Below, one piece after another: positions 1 through 11,568 of a DNA stretch of 64,000 nt. Positions within the stretch are counted from its first letter, which is position 1. Every line of letters starts with the position of its first letter. The DNA comes from Neoarius graeffei (Eukaryota > Chordata > Actinopteri > Siluriformes > Ariidae). The notes below the pieces were generated by a model. That model worked only from the letters and a program-made list of their open reading frames with translations, was not told the DNA's origin and ran no database searches. A program made the position numbers and the translations under genes. Where the stretch lies: contig NC_083592.1 in NCBI RefSeq assembly GCF_027579695.1, positions 36,400,714 through 36,464,713 on the forward strand, written 5' to 3'.

Positions 1-1124
1 ATAAACTTATAGAGCCAAAAGGTTCCCTTTTGGTGACTGAGGTTAAGTTTAGGGTTCGCTTTAGGTAGCCTATAGGCATAGAATTAATTAGGTGCACAAA
101 ATGGAAGATCCTCGATAGGAAAGTAAGACAATTGCGTGTTCTCGCGATACTTCTGTTATAGCTTCAGCAGACTCGTCTCGCGCACTCGGAGTGCCAGGGG
201 CGTTTATACTGCACGCGTTCTGCGCTCCACTCCACTGCCTGGAAAGTCCATTTAACTCACATCAAAAATGCAGTTTAAGAGAAGGTGGGAAATTGTGCAT
301 GAAGCAGAACTTACAAACAGGGAGAGCGAAGAAGGGAGTCTTTAGACGTGTCTTGTATTCATCTGAGCTATCTCTTATTCCAAGCGTTACTTTATTAACG
401 ATACCAAGAGCTGTCGCCTGAAGCTGAGATCTGAATGTAATCACCGAATTACTGATCTGTTCATGACCATGTGGAAAGATCATCACTGCAGTTGGCTCCT
501 GCCAGCACTCCAGTTGTCACTGAGTGACAATAATCCACATGACAACACAGTGTGGTAACAGTTAACACAACTCTAAATAACTTTCTGATAGGCAAAGAGG
601 AAAGGCATTTACTTTCACATTCACTGCTTCAGTTATTTGAAATGGTTCATCATGTTTCTTTTACGCTTTTCATTGAGCCTATTCACTCTAAAGATGTTGT
701 GTCGTGAGGCATAAAATGTAGGCTACAGATAGAAAAAGATCTTACCTTTTAAAAGGCTGACCAAATATGCTTTTTGTATTGGTACTCCATTTTCCCCACT
801 AAATGAGCATGCTGTGTGTGCTGAATACAAACTACAGGGATGCTGAGGAGAGAGCTGAGAGGTGTTTCTCCCCCGCTGCAGTCAGTTGTATGTCTGCAGT
901 ACTAGAGAGAGAGAGAGAGAGAGAGAGAGGATGGTGCGTTGCGGAGGAACCTGACGGAAGCACCGTGGTGTGACGTAAGCAAAGGCAAATTTGATTTGAT
1001 GACGCATGATTTAAGACAAAGCAGATTATGAGGACTCCCTTCCTAACTCTCCTCTCCTTGCCTGGAAGTTACACTTCATCCATAATTTATTGCCACACCA
1101 ACGGCTCCTAGGGATATCAATATT
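1..1124. other. Intergenic, no gene recognised
   Basis: I see no splice-bounded exon, conserved domain or recognisable transposon here. Short ORFs on both strands lack any family resemblance. The only structured feature is a (GA)n run at about 904-930. A distal exon or regulatory element of an upstream gene cannot be excluded. Confidence 0.5.
904..930. repeat. (GA)n microsatellite
   Basis: An uninterrupted GA dinucleotide run of about 27 bases. Confidence 0.9.
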
Positions 1125-1290
1125 ATCTCATCTCATTATCTCTAGCCGCTTTATCCTTCTACAGGGTCGCAGGCAAGCTGGAGCCTATCCCAGCTGACTA
1201 CGGGCGAAAGGCCCTGGACAAGTCCCCTGGTCATCACAGGGCTGACACAAAGACACAGACAACCATTCACACTCACATTCACACCTAGTT
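1125..1290 (-). mobile_element. V-SINE type 1, 3' fragment
   Basis: This is the tail half of the commonest SINE in the window, on the - strand. It has the TCTCATCTCATTATC tail and the body segment ending near ACACTCACATTCACACC. The conserved central V-domain and the tRNA-like head are missing, so it is truncated. Confidence 0.85.
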
Positions 1291-1561
1291 CAATGTAAAA
1301 AGAAAAATATTACTAGTGATAGTTTTAGTTGAGGTCTTCTCTGAGGATAAAAGATTAAGAAAGGTTTGGCTTTTTATATCAGAATTACTGTATGATTTAA
1401 TTGGCCTAATACATTTCGGGTTGTTTGTTTGTTTTAATTTCTCACAAGATCCCGTGAATTCTGTAACTTGCGAAATTCATGAGCTCCCACACCTTGTTTG
1501 TGTGTGTCGATAATACCTTCATTATTTTTCACTGTACTGTATTGTATGATGTATTGTAGTA

Positions 1562-1934
1562 ATTCAGAAGAAGAAGAAACCTTTATTTGTCACATGGACG
1601 CTTCAAGCACAGTGAAACTCGTCCTCTGCATTTAACGCATCTGAAGCAGTGAGCACACCCACACACACTCAGAGCAGTGGGCAGCCACACCAGAGCGCCC
1701 GGGGAGCAGTCAGGGGTCAGGTACCTTGCTCAAGGGCACCTCAGCCCAAGGCCACCCCACGTCAACCTAACTGTATGCCTTTGGACTGTGGGGGAAACTG
1801 GAGCACCCGGAGGAAACTCACGCAGACACGGGGAGAACATGCAAACTCCACACAGAAAGGCCCTCGCCGGCTGCTGGGCTCGAACCCGGAACCTTCTTGC
1901 TGTGAGGCGACCGTGCTAACCACTACGCCGCATC
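1562..1934 (-). mobile_element. V-SINE type 2 (different 3' tail)
   Basis: It shares the tRNA-like head and conserved central segment with type 1 SINEs but has a different tail, AGAAGAAGAAACCTTTATTT. The head is at the high coordinate, so it lies on the - strand. It is flanked by an imperfect 10-11 bp duplication (TATTGTAGTA at 1552-1561; TATTGTTAGTA at 1935-1945), which supports retroposition. The second copy, around 30886-31197, is interrupted. Confidence 0.85.
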
Positions 1935-2256
1935 TATTGTTAGTACTGTACATGTTAAACAATTATCCAATCATGACAGTAATGCATGACAGTAACCATG
2001 TTTTTGTTTGTTTGTTTTTTACTAAGGTGCTGTGTAGTGCCTGTGCTTAATACATATTTGACCATATATTTCCATAGATTTAATCATGATACTACCACCA
2101 CCATGCTTTACTAAGATGTGTGATGGTAAGTTTATTACAAATATATCTGATCATGCAACAGTTTTACTGTGGTATCTAATGACACCAAAATCACAATGGT
2201 TGAACTACAGTACTTTATAGTAACTGTTACGTTAGTAAGAGAAAGAAAAACATACC

Positions 2257-5200
2257 CCCTCCTAGAACTGCCACCTTATTGCGGTGGAGGGGTTTGTGTG
2301 CTTGAATGATCCTAGGAGCTATGTTGTCGGGGGCATTATGCCCCTGTCAGGGTTTCCCAAGGCAGACAGGTCCTAGGTGACAGGCCAGACCAAGAGCAGT
2401 TCACCAAAAACCCCTATGGAGGAAAAATCAAGGACCGTGACGTCGCCCGGTATGACGCAGCCGGGGCCCCACCCTGGAGCCAGGCCCGGGGTTGGGGCTC
2501 ATATGCGAGCGCTTGGTGGCTGGGCCTTTGCCCATGGGGCCCGGCCGGGCTCAGCCCGAAGAGGTGACGTGGGCCCGACCTCCTGTGGGTTCACCACCCA
2601 CAGAAGTAACAGTAGGGGATTGGTGCAATGTGGATTGGGTGGCAGTCGAAGGCAGGGGCCTCGACGACCTGATCCCCGGACACAGCGGCTGGCTGTTGGG
2701 ACATGGAATGTCACTTCGCTGGGGGGGAAAGAGCCTGAGCTTGTGCAGGAGGTTGAGAGGTACCGGCTAGAGATAGTCGGGCTCACCTCCAGCTTGGGCT
2801 CTGGAACCCAGCTCCTCGAGAAGGGCTGGACTTTCCACTTCTCTGGAGTCGCCCGTGGTGAGCGGCGGCGGGCTGGTGTGGGCTTGCTTATAGCTCCCCA
2901 GCTCAGCCGCCATGTGTTGGAGTTTACCCCAGTGAACAAGAGGGTCGCCTCTCTGCGCCTTCGGATTGGGGAGAGGGCTCTTGCTGTTGTTTGTGTCTAC
3001 GGGCCAAATAGCAGTATAGAGTATCCGGCCTTCTTGGAGTCCCTGGGAGAGGTACTGAGGGGTGCTCAGGCTGGGGACTCCATTGTGCTACTGGGGGACT
3101 TCAATGCTCATGTGGGTGACGACAGTGACACCTGGAGGGGCGTGGTTGGGAGGAACGGCCTCCCCGATCTGAACCCGAGTGGTGTTTTGTTATTGGACTT
3201 CTGTGCTAGTCACGGTTTGTCCATAACGAACACCATGTTCGAGCATAGGGGTGTCCATAAGTGCACGTGGCACCAGGACACCTTAGGTCGGAGGTCGATG
3301 ATCGACTTTGTAGTCGTTTCATCTGATCTCCAGCCCTATGTCTTGGACACTCAGGTGAAGAGAGGGGCTGAGCTGTCAACTGATCACCACCTGGTGGTGA
3401 GTTGAATCCGCTGTCAGAGGAGGAAGCTGGACAGACCTGGCAGGCCCAAACGTATGGTGAGGGTCTGCTGGGAATGTCTGGCCGAGCACTCTGTTGGGGA
3501 GGTCTTTAACTCCCACCTCCGGGAGAGCTTTTCCCAGCTTCCGAGGGAGGCGGGGGACATTGAGTCTGAGTGGACCATGTTCTCTACCTCCATTGTGGAC
3601 GCAGCTGTTTGGAGCTGTGGCCACAAGGTCTCCGGTGCCTGTCGTGGCGGCAATCCCCGAACCCGGTGGTGGACACCGGAAGTAAGGGATGCCGTCAAGC
3701 TGAAGAAGGAGTCCTATCGGGCCATGTTGACCTCCGGGACTCCTGAGGCAGCTGACGGGTATCGGCAGGCCAGGCGTGCTGCAGCTTGGGCAGTTGCGGA
3801 GGCAAAAACTCGGAACTGGGAGGAGTTCGGGGAGGCCATGGAGAAGGACTATCGGTCGGCCTCGAAGAAATTCTGGCAAACCGTCCGGCGCCTCAGGAGG
3901 GGTAGCAGTACTCTGCCAACACTGTTTACAGTGCGGGTGGGGAGCTGTTGACCTCGACTGGGGACATTGTCGGGCTGTGGAAGGAATACTTTGAGGATCT
4001 CCTCAATCCCACCATCATGTCTTCCACTGAGGAGACTGAGGCTGATGACTCAGAGGTGGACTTGTCCATTACCCAAGCCGAAGTCACTGAGGTGGTTTGC
4101 AAGCTCCTCAGTGGCAAGGCACCGGGGGTGGATGAGATCCGCCCTGAGTATCTCAAGTCTCTGGATGTTGTGGGGCTGTCTTGGTTGACACGCCTCTGCA
4201 ACATCACGTGGCGGTTGGGGACAGTGCCTCTGGAGTGGCAGACTGGGGTGGTGGTCCCTCTTTTTAAGAAAGGGGACCGGAGAGTGTGCTCCAATTATAG
4301 GGGAAATCACACTTCTCAGCCTCCCAGGGAAGGTTTACTCCAGGGTACTGGAGAGGAGAATTCGACCAATAGTCGAACCTTGGATCCAGGAGGAACAATG
4401 CGGTTTTCGTCCTGGTCGCGGAACACTGGACCAGCTCTATACCCTTCATAGGGTGCTCGAGGGTTCATGGGAGTTTGCCCAACCAGTCCACATGTGTTTT
4501 GTGGATCTGGAGAAGGCATTTGACCGTGTCCCCCGTGGTATTCTGTGGGGGGTGCTTCAGGAGTATGGGGTTCGGGGCTCTTTGCTAAGGGCTGTCCGGT
4601 CCCTGTATGAATGGAGCAGGAGTCTGGTTCACATTGCCGGCAGTAGGTCAGACCTGTTCCCAGTGCATGTTGGACTCCGGCAGGGTTGCCCTTTGTCACC
4701 GGTTCTGTTCATAATTTTTATGGACAGAATTTCTAGGCACAGCCAGGGGCAGGAAGGAATCCTGTTTGGGAACCACAGGATTTCATCTCTGCTTTTTGTG
4801 GATGATGTTGTCCTGTTGGCTTCTTCAAACCAGGACCTTCAGCATGCACTGGGGCGGTTTGCAGTCGGGTGTGAAGCAGCTGGGATGAGAATCAGCACCT
4901 CCAAGTCCGAGGCCATGGTTCTCGACCGGAAAAGGGTGGCTTGCCCTCTCCAGGTTGGTGAAGTCCTGCCTCAAGTGGAGGAGTTTAAGTATCTCGGGAT
5001 CTTGTTCACGGGTGAGGGAAGGATGGAGCGTGAGATCGACAGGCGGATCGGTGCAGCCTCCGCAGTGATGCGGTCGCTTTACCGGTCCGTCATGGTGAAG
5101 AAGGAGCTGAGCCAAAAGGCGAAGCTCTCAATTTACCGGTCGATCTACGTTCCGACTCTCACCTATGGTCATGAGCTTTGGGTAATGACCGAAAGAACAA

Positions 5201-5595
5201 GATCGCGGATACAAGCCGAAATGAGTTTCCTTTGCAGGGTGGCTGGGCACTCCCTTAGAGATAGGGTGAGAAGCACAGTCACTCGGGAGGAGCTTAGAGT
5301 AGAGCCGCTGCTCCTCCACATCGAGAGGAATCAGCTGAGGTGGCTCGGGCATCTTTTTCGGATGCCTCCTGGACGCCTCCCTGGGGAGGTGTTCCAGGCA
5401 TGTCCCCCCGGGAAGAGGCCCCGGGGAAGACCCAGGACACGCTCGAGGGACTATGTCTCTCAGCTGGCCTGGGAACGCCTCGGTGTTCTTCCCGAGGAGC
5501 TGGCCGAGGTGTCTGGGGAAAGGGAAGTTTGGGCTTCCATGCTTAGACTGCTGCCTCCGTGACCCGGCCCCGGATAAGCGGAAGAAGACGAGACG
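2257..5595 (+). mobile_element. Full-length non-LTR retrotransposon (APE + RT)
   Basis: The element is bounded by a perfect 13-bp target-site duplication, AGAAAAACATACC, at 2244-2256 and 5596-5608. That marks both ends and shows insertion by target-primed reverse transcription. The 5' leader is about 120 nt. A single long ORF region with an apurinic endonuclease and a reverse transcriptase follows, and the short 3' end finishes in a GACGAG-type repeat with no long poly(A). The arrangement and the C-terminal arginine-rich segment resemble RTE-like LINEs, but I cannot assign the clade securely. Confidence 0.9.
2377..5562 (+). pseudogene. LINE endonuclease/reverse transcriptase ORF, broken
   Basis: The reading frame opens at 2377. 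It encodes an apurinic/apyrimidinic endonuclease-like domain (WNVTSL near the start, then LLGDFNAH and a terminal STDHHLVV, the usual catalytic landmarks). A linker and a reverse transcriptase follow, with the FVDD catalytic box at about 4795-4806 and an RQGCPLSP motif upstream. The frame is interrupted by a TGA at 3403-3405. It continues in the same frame from 3454, shifts near 3950, and returns to the first frame by 4453. One nonsense and at least two frameshifts therefore make this copy inactive. Intact length would be roughly 1,060 residues, typical of single-ORF LINEs. The first RT catalytic box reads FVDD rather than FADD, which occurs in some families. Confidence 0.85.
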
Positions 5596-5667
5596 AGAAA
5601 AACATACCATGGTACCATTGTTCATTTTCATAAGGGTTTGTTTTCATTTTGTGTGTAAATTTCCATC

Positions 5668-6042
5668 TCATCTCATCTCATTATCTCTAGCCGCTTTATC
5701 CTTCTACAGGGTCGCAGGCAAGCTGGAGCCTATCCCAGCTGACTATGGGCGAAAGGCGGGGTACACCCTGGACAAGTCGCCAGGTCATCACAGGGCTGAC
5801 ACATAGACACAGACAACCATTCACACTCACATTCACACCTACGGTCAATTTAAAGTCACCAGTTAACCTAACCTGCATGTCTTTGGACTGTGGGGGAAAC
5901 CGGAGCACCCGAAGGAAACCCACGCGGACACGGGGAGAACATGCAAACTCAGCACAGAAAGGCCCTCGCCGGCCCCGGGGCTCAAACCCAGGACCTTCTT
6001 GCTGTGAGGCGACAGCGCTAACCACTACACCACCGTGCCGCC
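5668..6042 (-). mobile_element. V-SINE type 1, full length
   Basis: The tRNA-like head with A-box and B-box is at the high coordinate, followed by the conserved V-SINE core and the ATCTCATC tail at the low coordinate. A perfect 14-bp duplication, TGTAAATTTCCATC, flanks it at 5654-5667 and 6043-6056. It inserted just downstream of the LINE. Confidence 0.95.
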
Positions 6043-6056
6043 TGTAAATTTCCATC

Positions 6057-6670
6057 AAAAGCAAATTTGCATTAGATCTCTTTTGTACGTATATTTGCGT
6101 AATACTCTCTTTTCTAAACCTCTGAGTTGGCAGCGTATTAGGTATTAAAACACACAATCTGGCTCACACTCCTTCTCTTGTGTGTAAACCACTGACAGTG
6201 ACTAGACAGAAATCCTCAAGATTTATTTCTGCTGCTTAGTGTATATCCACTACTAAGCAAAACCAAAATATATCCGACCAGAAGTTATGTTTTGTAAGGA
6301 TGTGTTAGCCTGTGTGTCCCATTCTCTCTTCTTCTTATTAGCAACAGGATCTAAGATCTCCCCAAAACATGCACAATAGCAGATTCAGTGACGTGAGATG
6401 TTACTGCTGGGTCAGAGCTATTGATTTGGACCATGAATACACTGAGGATTGTGCTGAACCTGACTACTAAAGACAACTCCATTACCCACATTATCCGTAT
6501 TGGCTTTGCTCTCCAGATCTGTCGTGCCATTTAAGGAATGCTGGAACAGCTGAAATATTTCCACATGGGTAGTTTATCCTGCTATCAATGAACTTTAGTA
6601 TTTTTTTAAATATGGTAATGTCTAATGCCACAGGTCTTGGTCATTATTTCAGATACCCATTTTGCATCAT
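6057..6670. other. Intergenic, nothing recognised
   Basis: About 0.6 kb of AT-rich sequence between two SINE insertions, with no gene, exon or repeat that I can identify. Confidence 0.5.
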
Positions 6671-6682
6671 CTGTAGCTCATC

Positions 6683-7740
6683 TCATCTCATTATCTCCAG
6701 CCGCTTTATCCTGTTCTACAGGGTCGCAGGCAAGCTGAAGCCTATCCCAGCTGACTACGGGCGAAAGGTGGGGTACACCCTGGACAAGTCACCAGGTCAT
6801 CACAGGGCTGACACATATGGCCCTTTTCCACTACCCTTTTTCAGCTCACTTCAGCTCACTTCAGCCCGACACGGCTCGCGTTTCGGCTACCAAAAACCAG
6901 CACGACTCAGCTCGCTTCAGCCCTGCTTAGCCCCTAAAACTTGCATGGTTTTGGAGTGGGGCTGAAGCGAGCCAAGCCGTGCCGAGTGAGGCTGGGGGCG
7001 TGAGCAGACACTCCCCTGTGCACTGATTGGTGAGGAGGAGTGTCCTCACATGCCCAAACACGCCCCGCGAGCACGCTGGGATCTGTAAACACCGCAAGCC
7101 CGGAAGGAGAAGAATTACGAATTACGAGAATTTCTGAAGCCTTATGCGCCTCGCCTCATCTATACGCTCTTGCCAGTATCTGTCCGCGTTGTCGGTGACA
7201 ACAAGCCACAGCACCAAGACCAGCAACACTAACGACTCCATGTCCTCCATGTTTATTGTTTACTATTCGGGTCGTGAGACTACCGCTTAAAAGATCACTG
7301 ATGTCACTGTTTGCGCTGCTTAACGACATCACCTGACGTCCACCCACTTTCCCTAACTCCACCCAATGTGTCCACCCACTTCCAGCCAGCACGGTTCAGC
7401 GCGGTTGTAGTCGAAATGCAACTCCAACAGCCCCGCTCAGCTCGACTCAGCACGGCACGGCTCAGCCCGACTCAGCCGCGTTTGTAGTGGAAAAGCGGCA
7501 AAAGACACAGACAACCATTAACACTCACATTCACACCTACGGTCAATTTAGAGTCACCAGTTAACCTAACCTGCATGTCTTTGGACTGTGGGGGAAACCG
7601 GAGCACCCGGAGGAAACCCACGCGGACACGGGGAGAACATGCAAACTCCACACAGAAAGGCCCTCGTTGGCCACGGGGCTCGAACCCCGACCTTCTTGTT
7701 GTGAGGCGACAGCACTAACCACTACACCACCGTGCCGCCC
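6683..7740 (-). mobile_element. V-SINE type 1 interrupted by a MITE
   Basis: A type 1 V-SINE on the - strand, flanked by the 12-bp duplication CTGTAGCTCATC at 6671-6682 and 7741-7752. It is split by the MITE at 6818-7500. The SINE halves join cleanly across the insertion, so the SINE is older than the MITE. Confidence 0.93.
6818..7500. mobile_element. MITE, Harbinger-like (copy 1)
   Basis: Imperfect terminal inverted repeats TGGCCCTTTTCCACTAC and, inverted from the right end, TGCCGCTTTTCCACTAC match at 15 of 17 positions. The subterminal regions are packed with CAGCTCACTT/CAGCTCG-type repeats on both sides. The paralogue at 42750-43996 has a clear 3-bp TAA duplication, pointing to PIF/Harbinger. 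No transposase is encoded. Confidence 0.8.
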
Positions 7741-7752
7741 CTGTAGCTCATC

Positions 7753-8448
7753 TGTAGCTCATAAATCATTATGTTTGAATTTAAATAAATAATGTCCCTG
7801 TAAGTGACTAGGCCCAGTGTGTTACATTACATGCCACGGTTTATTATTATTACGTTTCTAAGTCATTTAATATACTGTATGGAGTCTTGGACAGCAGAGG
7901 ATATATTTTATTTTTGTAATGTATTCTGTTGTAGTGTATAACAGGGCAGGAGCAATGCATTTCCGTGTGCTTATGCAATAACACTATAATACTTAGTATG
8001 CATAGCAATATCAGGGTCAGGCTTTCATCGAATATGAATGCATTTGGGAATATTTTTAAACTGTAGCTCATTTTGTTCAATCTAATTCAGTTCAGTGTCT
8101 TTACCGTCCCTGAAAAGGAAATTAAGTTTGCAGTCAGGTGTAACAGGAATATCAAATTGCAACACACAAATTCACACAGTTTATGCAAACTGAGATAAAT
8201 AACTTTATGGCCTATGAGGATAAAAAAAATTTCCCTCTATTTTTCCCTTTATTTCCCTGGGGCGAATTAGAATAGCCAATCCTCTTACTGACATGTTTTC
8301 ATGAGGTGGGAAGAAACCAGAGAACCCAAAGGAAACCTACACCAACAGGATCTCTGGATGAAACCAGGAGTCCTGGAGCAGTGAGGTGGCAATACTACTG
8401 TCTGGCCTTTAAAAAGAATTTACTTTATGATATATACTGCATATTTTA
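7753..8448. other. Intergenic, nothing recognised
   Basis: AT-rich sequence with no supportable gene. The segment around 8300-8395 faintly resembles a decayed SINE core but is too diverged to call. Confidence 0.45.
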
Positions 8449-9149
8449 CAGTTATTCCATGAAATTGAGTCGTACATGAGCTGATAGCTGACGAGGCGCA
8501 TAGCGCCAAGTTGGCTACAAGCCTTGTACGATGAGATTGAGTGGTATAACTGTTTTATTCTATCCACATTCACTGGATTTTGAGAAACAGAGCATTTTTA
8601 TTTTAATTTTTTGCAAGTTTGATGAATAAAAACTTTATACAAAATGTCCGACAAAATTGTTTCTGCTTAGAATGTAAACAAACCGGCAAAATGACAGTAG
8701 TAATTTATGAAAAATGTTATAATAATATTAATAATTCTTGAAAAATGTAAAAAAGATACGTTCTTACCATCAAATACTTTTATTCCATATTTAGTTGTGT
8801 TTTTGGTATTTTTTGGGGTCTTCTTCTTCTTTAGTTTTTTTTTTTTTGCTGTTTGGCAAACCAACTTAAAGATGCATTACTGCCACCAACTAGGCTGGAG
8901 TGTGGAACAGGGGATACTGGGGGTGGGGGGGACTATATTCTTTTAGCTATTTCTGTTTCTTTTAAATACTTCATAACATTTTTGGGGGGGTTTGTTTTCG
9001 AGTCGAGTTTTTATTTCATCCTCGGTTGGTTCAGCAACATGCTCCACCATTTTGTTTTTCTCTGCTCACGATATCTGAGCTGACATCCTAGTAGTAGAGT
9101 CACCAATCAGAGCACGCGATTGCTCATATCCAGTGAATGTGGATAGAAT
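8449..9149 (-). mobile_element. Hairpin-ended nonautonomous element, copy 1
   Basis: One end is an imperfect hairpin of about 100 bp whose arms begin ACAGTTAT and end ATAACTGT. Next to it is the inverted repeat TATTCTATCCACATTCACTG, which recurs inverted at the far end (9130-9149). On the - strand it carries a coding-like segment containing NTKNTTKYGIKVFDG followed by a GTAAGA splice-donor-like site. Related copies are at 46760-48039 and 57923-58439. The superfamily is not settled; the copies at 46760 and 57923 abut TTAA at the hairpin end. Confidence 0.7.
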
Positions 9150-10286
9150 AAGATGATTTGTAACCTTCCACTATATCCTTCGTCAATCGAAAATGCATAT
9201 CACACATTGGTCTATATGAAATAATTCTTCTTCTCGAAGAGAGCTGATTGGAATGGTGTGTGTCTTTGTGCTTCCACTGTATGACTGGAATACGAACGAG
9301 GTTTTGAGGTCTGCTGGCACACTGACTTCAAGCCAGAATGATATAAAGTCAAGAAGCACTTAACTTAATGAGCTGTCAGTGTCAAATATATTGTGCCTGC
9401 ATTACGTCCATCGTTGTCTGCAAGCAGAAGGAACCAGCTGTGTTCCTGTTAATAAGAAAGCTCAGATGAAAAGCTAATATATGAAGTCAGTGACAATTAA
9501 ATATTAATATAATGCACCAATTTTATGATACTGTTTTTTACATCTTTACATTTGAGATTTAAGTGGCTTATTTCTTTAATCCATTGTGCGTATTTTACAG
9601 ATATACAGAGAAAATACTGATCTATAGCAACACTTCCAAAATAGATTCATTCCTTTTTGAAAAGGTGCTATATAAAATACTTTACAATCAATAATGATGT
9701 GAGCTTTATCATCAGGAAAAACTGTATGTCCAGTATGTAAGTCACTGGACAGTGGTACTGTGTTGTTTTAGCACATTTGATGATTATAGAAGGGCTGTGT
9801 ACAGTATTTATGGGGTTACGAAGACTATTTACCCAAAACTGATGCACATCCCCTCAAATTTAAGGTAATATTCTCTATTTCATAGTGACATTTCAAGCCA
9901 ATTACATTTACACTTACAGAATGTGACAGACACACTTACGTATCTAAAAACAATGCTGAAAAACACTTCATACAAGTACCAAAAGGTCAGGGTCTAAGAA
10001 TTCCATCAAGCCAAGACTCTGATAGACAGGAGTTATTTTAATTTGATGTTTAAAGCACAGATATACCGTAGTAATTACTTAAGTGCTTAGTCAGAGGTCA
10101 TCAGTCTTTGTTTGAGGACAGCCCGTGACTCAGCCATTTGGCCAGTCAGTGGAAGTTTATTTCATAACCTTGGTAATGAGAGGACTGAATGCATGCCTTC
10201 TGTGTGTCTTGAGGTATGGGATATTGACGCGAATTTGGGAGAAACGGTGTCTTCCATGTATGTGTCTGTTTTCAGCTTTTTAGTGT
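9150..10286. other. Intergenic, nothing recognised
   Basis: About 1.1 kb of AT-rich single-copy-looking sequence without exons or repeats that I can identify. Confidence 0.5.
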
Positions 10287-10450
10287 TTAAATGATAGACA
10301 GAGGAAGACCTGCCAAGCATGAGTTGATGTAGTCCAATTTCAAGATAACAATGGACTGAATGAGAACTTGATCAGCCTCTGTGGACAGAAGTGGGTGAAT
10401 CCTCTTCATGTTGTATAGATTAAGCCAACATGAGCTTGTTACCACATACA
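10287..10450 (-). pseudogene. LINE reverse transcriptase C-terminal relic (L2/CR1-like)
   Basis: The - strand translation contains SCWLNLYNMKRIHPLLST and then LDYINSCLAGLP. This is the thumb/connection region typical of fish L2/CR1-group LINE reverse transcriptases (consensus around LDYCNSLLAGLP). Only about 50 codons are recognisable, so this is an old fragment. The flanking sequence up to 10925 may belong to the same relic but cannot be read. Confidence 0.6.
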
Positions 10451-10938
10451 GAGATTCCACGCCAGGCTCCATGGAATTTGAAGGTCTCTTGCTCCTTTCA
10501 GAAAGGCAGGAATAAAAAGAGAACCAGTCAACTTTGTGTTGCCCTTATCATTTATATAGCTGGCCAACACAACAGTGTCTGTGCAAACCAACATCTCAGA
10601 ACATGAAAAGAACTTGAAGACAGACAGATCACCCTCAGTTTCAGATGATTGTATTCTGACCTGCACTCCAATGCATCTGTGGCACCATTCTGCTCCCCAG
10701 CCTGTAAGGGAGGCATGGTTGGTGGTTATCTCTCTCCAGTAAAGTACCGCTCCCAAGGGGACTCATTTTCTTAGCAATGCCCTGAGTGTCCTGAATGCTA
10801 GTGCTTGCGTTCCTCTCGCTGACACAAAGACCCAGTTCTGTCCATGGCAATTGGTGCCCAGTTGTATAATCCACTTGAAAAAGTATCTCTGTTTTGGGGC
10901 AATGAGAACATGAAATTTTTTTAAAATAAATTGTGGCC

Positions 10939-11312
10939 GGCGGCACGGTGGTGTAGTGGTTAGCGCTGTCGCCTCACAGCAAGAAGGTCCTAGGTTCGAG
11001 CCCCGGGGCCGGCGAGGGCCTTTCTGTGTGGAGTTTGCATGTTCTCCCCGTGTCCGCGTGGGTTTCCTCCGGGTGCTCCGGTTTCCCCCACAGTCCAAAG
11101 ACATGCAGGTTAGGTTAACTGGTGACTCTAAAAAATTGACCGTAGGTGTGAATGTGAGTGTGAATGGTTGTCTGTGTCTATGTGTCAGCCCTGTGATGAC
11201 CTGGCGACTTGTCCAGGGTGTACCCCGCCTTTCGCCCGTAGTCAGCTGGGATAGGCTCCAGCTTGTCTGCGACCCTGTAGAAGGATAAAGCGGCTAGAGA
11301 TAATGAGATGAG
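10939..11312 (+). mobile_element. V-SINE type 1, full length
   Basis: tRNA-like head at the left, GAGATGAG tail at the right, flanked by the perfect 13-bp duplication ATAAATTGTGGCC at 10926-10938 and 11313-11325. The internal A-box and B-box (GGTTCGAGCCC) are intact. Confidence 0.95.
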
Positions 11313-11331
11313 ATAAATTGTGGCCAAAATA

Positions 11332-11554
11332 CACACACACGAGGGTAAGTCAAAAAGTTCTAAGACAAATGAAAAAAAATTTATGAAAATAACAAATCTA
11401 TATCTCTACTTATCCTCCATTTAAGTCTAAACACTTCTGCAAGCAATGATTCCATCGGAGAATTCCTTCTTTGTATTCTTTTTCTGAATTCCTTTGAATT
11501 CCTGTTGAAATTACAACATCTGTCTTAGAACTTTTTGACTTACCCTCGTGTGTG
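11332..11554. mobile_element. Mariner-type MITE
   Basis: A 223-bp element with long terminal inverted repeats beginning CACACACGAGGGTAAGTC, flanked by TA dinucleotides at 11330-11331 and 11555-11556. Between the repeats, the - strand still encodes EGILRWNHCLQKCLDLNGG, which resembles the C-terminal end of mariner transposases. It is an internal-deletion derivative. Confidence 0.8.
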
Positions 11555-11568
11555 TATAAATATATATA

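Noticed and set aside
191-486. Overlapping short ORFs on both strands near the left edge
   Set aside because: No domain, no splice context and no similarity to anything I recognise; consistent with chance.
10955-11005. tRNA-like A-box and B-box sequences
   Set aside because: They are heads of V-SINEs with target-site duplications. None forms a credible full cloverleaf with an acceptor stem, so no tRNA gene is called.
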